From: Mycetocola_B reblochoni
Lineage (GTDB): Bacteria; Actinomycetota; Actinomycetes; Actinomycetales; Microbacteriaceae
Reading direction: 5' to 3'
Assembly (NCBI RefSeq): GCF_003667525.1
Contig: NZ_RCUW01000004.1
Span: forward strand, 236,102-300,101
Length of the DNA: 64,000 bases
The translations under genes and the position numbers were made by a program. Below, piece after piece: positions 60,943-64,000 of this stretch (positions are counted from its first letter, which is position 1; each line of letters begins with the position of its first letter). The notes under the pieces were generated by a model. It worked only from the letters and a program-made list of their open reading frames with translations, searched no databases and was not told where the DNA came from.

Positions 60943-60978
60943 GTCGGGCTGACAGGATTTGAACCTGCGACCCCTTGG
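60943..60978 (-). other. 3' fragment of a tRNA-Pro gene, likely attachment-site remnant
   Basis: Read on the minus strand, the sequence gives CCAAG (3' side of an anticodon stem), a variable region GGGTC, a T-arm with GCAGG-TTCAAAT-CCTGT, and CAGCCCG as the 3' acceptor strand followed by A. The missing 5' half should start CGGGCTG, as in tRNA-Pro. The left part of a cloverleaf (D-arm, anticodon) is absent: similarity stops exactly at the anticodon loop. This is what a tyrosine integrase leaves at the far end of an element inserted in a tRNA gene. Confidence 0.75.
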
Positions 60979-61214
60979 AGGATCCGGTCGATTTCCGGTC
61001 TCCGCCGATCGTCTCGGGAACTCGCGGATTCCCTTTTGTTTACAGGGAACCGGGCGGTTCGCTTGGTCCGAGTGTAGCCGGTTGGTGGCGGACATTGGCG
61101 GGTGATTGAGGTGGGTTCTTGATGGGCCTGGGTGCGATTGGAACCAAGAAGAACACAGATTGAGTTGCAAGCCCGACTCGAACTGTGGCGTCCTCGATGT
61201 GCGGAGGCGGTTGC
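60979..61214. other. Gene-free lead-in to the putative island
   Basis: About 235 bp of visibly lower GC content, with no supportable gene, no integrase and no further tRNA pieces. It separates the tRNA fragment from the promoter of the Avs-like gene. Confidence 0.5.
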
Positions 61215-61228
61215 GATAATGGGCTGTG
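61215..61228 (+). promoter_or_regulatory. -10 box GATAAT six bases before a GTG start
   Basis: TTGCGATAAT ends at 61220 with GATAAT at 61215-61220; the GTG start codon is at 61226, so the mRNA is probably leaderless. No Shine-Dalgarno is present upstream, supporting this reading. Confidence 0.65.
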
Positions 61229-63892
61229 CCTCCGACGCCAGACATCGACTTCGCACGCATCCGACCTCACGGACAGCCGGCGTCCCGTGCGAACGCGTTC
61301 GAGGAGCTCGCCTCGCTGCTCATTCGCGACGATGCCGTGCAGTGGCCAGAAGGCACGCGCTTTCATAAGTTCGGTAATCCCGATGGTGGTCGAGAAGGCA
61401 GAGGAGTCCTCCCCAGCGGCGAGGTGTGGGCTTGGCAGGCGAAGTACCTGACATCGTTCGATTCAGGGGCCGCGGGCCAAGTGAAGAGATCCTTTCTGCG
61501 CACCCTGACGACCGAGCCGGAGCTCCGACGGTACTTCGTGACCATGCCCATCGATCTTCCGGCCGGAGACACAGACAGATCCAAGTCCGCCTTCACGCTA
61601 TGGGGTGAGGAGGTGGTCAGATGGGAGGCAGCAGCAGCCGAACAGGGCCGGACGGTCACGGTCGAGTTCGTGGGAGCCCACGACCTGATTACCGCACTCA
61701 CGTCCGACCATAACGCTGGGCGGGTCCGCTACTGGTTCGATGCAAGTGTTCTCACACGGAAGCAGCAACAAGAACGCATCGACGACGTCGCAGCCAAGCT
61801 CGGCCGACGATACAGCCCCCAACTTCACGTCGATGTCGACGCAGTACAGGTAGTCGATGGCGCAGGACGCACCACGGCTTACATCGCGCGGTGGCAGCAG
61901 CTCCTGGCTGATCTCAGGTCGGCCCGCAGATGGTCGTGGAGGGCACCTGACGGAGACGAGGACGCTTTTCACGACGCCCTTCTGCGCTGCGCTGCGTCGC
62001 TGAATGAGGTGGACGCTCTGCTCGAACGCATCATCGCGCAGATACGTGCCTTCGACGCCGTCGACCTTTCGACTGCGCAAGTGGATGCAGCCTTGTCCGC
62101 ACTCGATGACTTGAACACGTTGTTACGCAACCGGTCGCGAACCGATGACGGCTTCTACGTCGGCGAAGCTGGGTCTCTGTACGGGCATGTACGCGATGCG
62201 ATCGCAGCGCTGAGAATGGCACGTCAGCTATGCATGTCACCAGCGACGGCCGCGGCCAGTCGAGGTGAGCTCTTACTGACTGGGCGGGCGGGCGTCGGGA
62301 AGACACATCTCCTCTGCGACGTCGCCAAGAAACGAATCGCCGCAGAACTCCCGACGGTGATGATTCTGGGCCAAGACTTCGACGTTCGGAATCTTCTGAT
62401 GCAACTGCCGGAGCTCGCGGAGTTGCCCGGGAGCGTCGACGAACTTCTCGCGCTTCTCAGCGCCGCTGCTGAAGCTTCTGGCCAAAAAGCTCTCCTAATC
62501 ATCGACGCCATCAACGAGAGCGAGCAACCGGATCGGTGGCAGGCGGCCCTTCAAGCGATGATGTCAAAGGCGTCGCGCTATCCCGCTGTCAGCCTCGTGA
62601 TCTCATGCAGAACGGAGTTCGTCGACGCTGTGGTCGGCAATCATGGTCTGCCCGCTGCCGAACACTTCGGGTTCGAAGAGTCCACCGAGACTGCCGTACG
62701 GCGCTTCGCCGCCGAGTATGGACTCGACGTCCCGACCTTCCCCGTGTTCAATCCCGAGTTCGCAAACCCGTTGTTCCTCCGGTTGACCTGCGAGGCGCTG
62801 ACGACGTTGGGCACCGGCCGGTTCACACTGGGCTCGGCGGGGCTGACGACGGTCTGCGGAGCATTCATCGAGGCAGCGAACGTTCGCCTGTCCGCGGCTG
62901 GCCGATGCGACTTCGATTCGCGCACGGACCTGGTGGACGTGGCAATAAAGCAACTTGCGACTATCGAAGGTGGCCGCATTCCACGCGTTGTCGCGAACGA
63001 CATCTGCTCAACTCTGCTACCGAATCGGTCATGGTCGAAGAGCCTGCTGAAGGGGATGCTCGACGAGGGAATCCTCGTCGAAGTGGGAACAGATCATCTC
63101 AGCTTCGGATACCAACGCCTAGGCGACGTCGCACGCGCGCGGACCATCGCTGAAAAGACACCCACCGCAGTCGCGGAATGGATGCAGTCGCTGGGCACTG
63201 GGCTGTGGACCGAGCGAGGAGTCCTCGGCGCACTGGCGGTGCTGATGCCCGAACAGCACGGCGTAGAACTGATGGACTGCGCCGACCTCACTAAGCCCGT
63301 CCCGTACGACTTGATCGATGCGTTCCTCGAGAGCATCTCGCTACGCGAGCCCACCGCCGCAAGCGCGAGGACCGAGGAATTCGTGCGAGTACTGCTGAAT
63401 GCGGATCGTCACAGGAACGAGATGTGGGGGCAACTCGTACGTGTGGCGTGCGTACCGGACCACCCCCTGAACGCGCAGTGGCTTCACGAACACCTCACTT
63501 CGCTCGACCTTCCCACCCGTGACACATCATGGTCCCTGTCCCTCATCGGTGCGCTCGACCCAGAGGAGCACTCGCCCATCCGCACCCTCATCGAGTGGGC
63601 GTGGCCCACCGACCAGAACGCATTGATACGCACCAACAGCGATACCGCCGAGCTCGCATTGCTTCTGCTGGGATGGTGCACCAGCACCAACGACCGACGA
63701 GTCAGAGACAGCGCCACCAAGGCGCTCGTCGCCCTCGGAGAGCGAGAGGTGGATGCGTTCGCCTCTGCCTTACTTCCCTTGATGAGCGTCGACGACCCCT
63801 ACGTCGTGGAGCGTGTGGCTGCAGCGGCGTGCGGAATCGCGTTACGCCACGAGTCCCGAGCGGCGCAACTGGCGGGACTGCTGCACGTTTAG
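61226..63892 (+). CDS. Avs-like STAND NTPase with N-terminal nuclease domain (3' truncated by IS)
   Basis: An 888-residue frame. Residues 20-80 look like a PD-(D/E)xK nuclease: FEELASLLIRD, then NPDGGREG (Asp53) and WAWQAKY (Gln71, Lys73). A middle STAND/AAA NTPase has Walker A LLLTGRAGVGKTHLLCD (about 355), Walker B ALLIIDAINES (about 422) and VISCRTEF as sensor. HEAT-like helical repeats begin near residue 700. Avs antiphage sensors share this nuclease-NTPase-helical order but are usually well over 1000 residues. Here the frame stops exactly where an IS3-type end begins, so the sensor part is probably lost. GC is lower than in neighbouring genes, indicating transfer. Confidence 0.75.
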   Translation: MPPTPDIDFARIRPHGQPASRANAFEELASLLIRDDAVQWPEGTRFHKFGNPDGGREGRGVLPSGEVWAWQAKYLTSFDSGAAGQVKRSFLRTLTTEPELRRYFVTMPIDLPAGDTDRSKSAFTLWGEEVVRWEAAAAEQGRTVTVEFVGAHDLITALTSDHNAGRVRYWFDASVLTRKQQQERIDDVAAKLGRRYSPQLHVDVDAVQVVDGAGRTTAYIARWQQLLADLRSARRWSWRAPDGDEDAFHDALLRCAASLNEVDALLERIIAQIRAFDAVDLSTAQVDAALSALDDLNTLLRNRSRTDDGFYVGEAGSLYGHVRDAIAALRMARQLCMSPATAAASRGELLLTGRAGVGKTHLLCDVAKKRIAAELPTVMILGQDFDVRNLLMQLPELAELPGSVDELLALLSAAAEASGQKALLIIDAINESEQPDRWQAALQAMMSKASRYPAVSLVISCRTEFVDAVVGNHGLPAAEHFGFEESTETAVRRFAAEYGLDVPTFPVFNPEFANPLFLRLTCEALTTLGTGRFTLGSAGLTTVCGAFIEAANVRLSAAGRCDFDSRTDLVDVAIKQLATIEGGRIPRVVANDICSTLLPNRSWSKSLLKGMLDEGILVEVGTDHLSFGYQRLGDVARARTIAEKTPTAVAEWMQSLGTGLWTERGVLGALAVLMPEQHGVELMDCADLTKPVPYDLIDAFLESISLREPTAASARTEEFVRVLLNADRHRNEMWGQLVRVACVPDHPLNAQWLHEHLTSLDLPTRDTSWSLSLIGALDPEEHSPIRTLIEWAWPTDQNALIRTNSDTAELALLLLGWCTSTNDRRVRDSATKALVALGEREVDAFASALLPLMSVDDPYVVERVAAAACGIALRHESRAAQLAGLLHV

Positions 63893-64000
63893 GTGACAGT
63901 TTGTAGTCACGCCGCGAGGGCGACGTCTTTGGTCATGATGGTCTCGAACTCGACCGGCGTCAAACGGCCCAGGCGGGCCTGCCGCCGGCGTCGGTGGTAG
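63893..64000 (-). mobile_element. End of an IS3-family insertion sequence (partial)
   Basis: The last 108 bp carry the 3' end of a transposase on the minus strand and its short terminal noncoding segment, which begins within or just after the stop of the Avs-like gene. The exact terminal repeat cannot be set without the other end, which lies outside the window. Confidence 0.75.
63907..64000 (-). CDS. IS3-family transposase (OrfB/integrase), C-terminal fragment
   Basis: Thirty codons plus a stop: YHRRRRQARLGRLTPVEFET followed by IMTKDVALAA. The basic H-R-R-R stretch and the LTPVEFE motif are the invariant ending of the rve-type integrase domain of IS3-family OrfB. The rest of the gene is beyond the right edge. 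Confidence 0.85.
   Translation of the reverse strand, partial: YHRRRRQARLGRLTPVEFETIMTKDVALAA

Noticed and set aside
60943..60978. A complete functional tRNA gene
   Set aside because: Only the 3' half is present; no D-arm or anticodon loop can be folded from the adjacent sequence.
60522..61256. Minus-strand frame with SHREDLRSRR-like repeats
   Set aside because: No family match, no ribosome site, and it runs through the tRNA fragment and homopolymer tracts.

Overview
This window is very GC-rich (roughly 70% by eye) and reads as the chromosome of a Gram-positive actinobacterium, most likely of the order Micrococcales (Microbacteriaceae-like; family not certain). Supporting signs are an adjacent MshA-like/MshB-like pair for mycothiol, a SoxR with its classical operator, LAxTG-type wall sorting, dense 4-bp ATGA gene overlaps, and several genes whose start codon lies 6-7 nt downstream of a -10 hexamer, which predicts leaderless mRNAs.

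Layout. 1-13.9 kb is mostly core genome: the end of an amino-acid ABC binding protein, a luciferase-like flavin oxidoreductase, a DUF998 membrane protein, a YchJ-family protein, deoC, a DedA protein, the SbcCD nuclease, a CPBP protease, a YidC/Oxa1 paralogue with a small membrane partner, and the mycothiol pair. 14.0-17.3 kb is a four-gene osmoprotectant ABC transporter. 17.4-21.1 kb is a redox block: an excalibur protein, SoxR and its box, a 7Fe ferredoxin, a flavin reductase and a disulfide-reductase-like flavoprotein. 21.2-24.8 kb holds a GH114-like lipoprotein and a UvrA-like ATPase. 24.9-30.6 kb is one very large wall-anchored protein joining a GH92 glycosidase to a metallophosphoesterase.

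30.7-34.8 kb is a small catabolic module (RpiR regulator, ABM protein, MFS transporter, amidohydrolase). 34.9-39.1 kb is a metal, probably zinc, homeostasis island: a COG0523 GTPase, an ACR3/BASS-like permease, a flavoprotein with a cysteine-rich tail, a 98-residue protein with 26 histidines, and an ArsR/SmtB repressor carrying a textbook alpha-5 zinc site. Two nearly identical 21-bp palindromes resembling Zur boxes control the first and third transcripts, and a different palindrome precedes the ArsR gene.

39.15-53.6 kb is a large carbohydrate catabolic supercluster: a cyclase-family hydrolase, a ribose-type ABC transporter, a polyol dehydrogenase, two aldehyde dehydrogenases, two IclR regulators, a split transketolase and a PfkB kinase. 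Its substrate cannot be read from the sequence. 53.8-60.5 kb holds smaller units: TetR with its operator and an alpha/beta hydrolase, IclR with a GlcG-type protein, an MFS exporter, and a divergent EamA/LysR pair.

From about 60.94 kb the character changes. A 36-bp 3' fragment of a tRNA-Pro gene, broken at the anticodon arm, marks a likely integration site. To its right base composition falls and an Avs-like STAND NTPase with an N-terminal nuclease domain begins. That gene ends at the terminus of an IS3-family element that runs off the window, so it is probably an interrupted antiphage gene.
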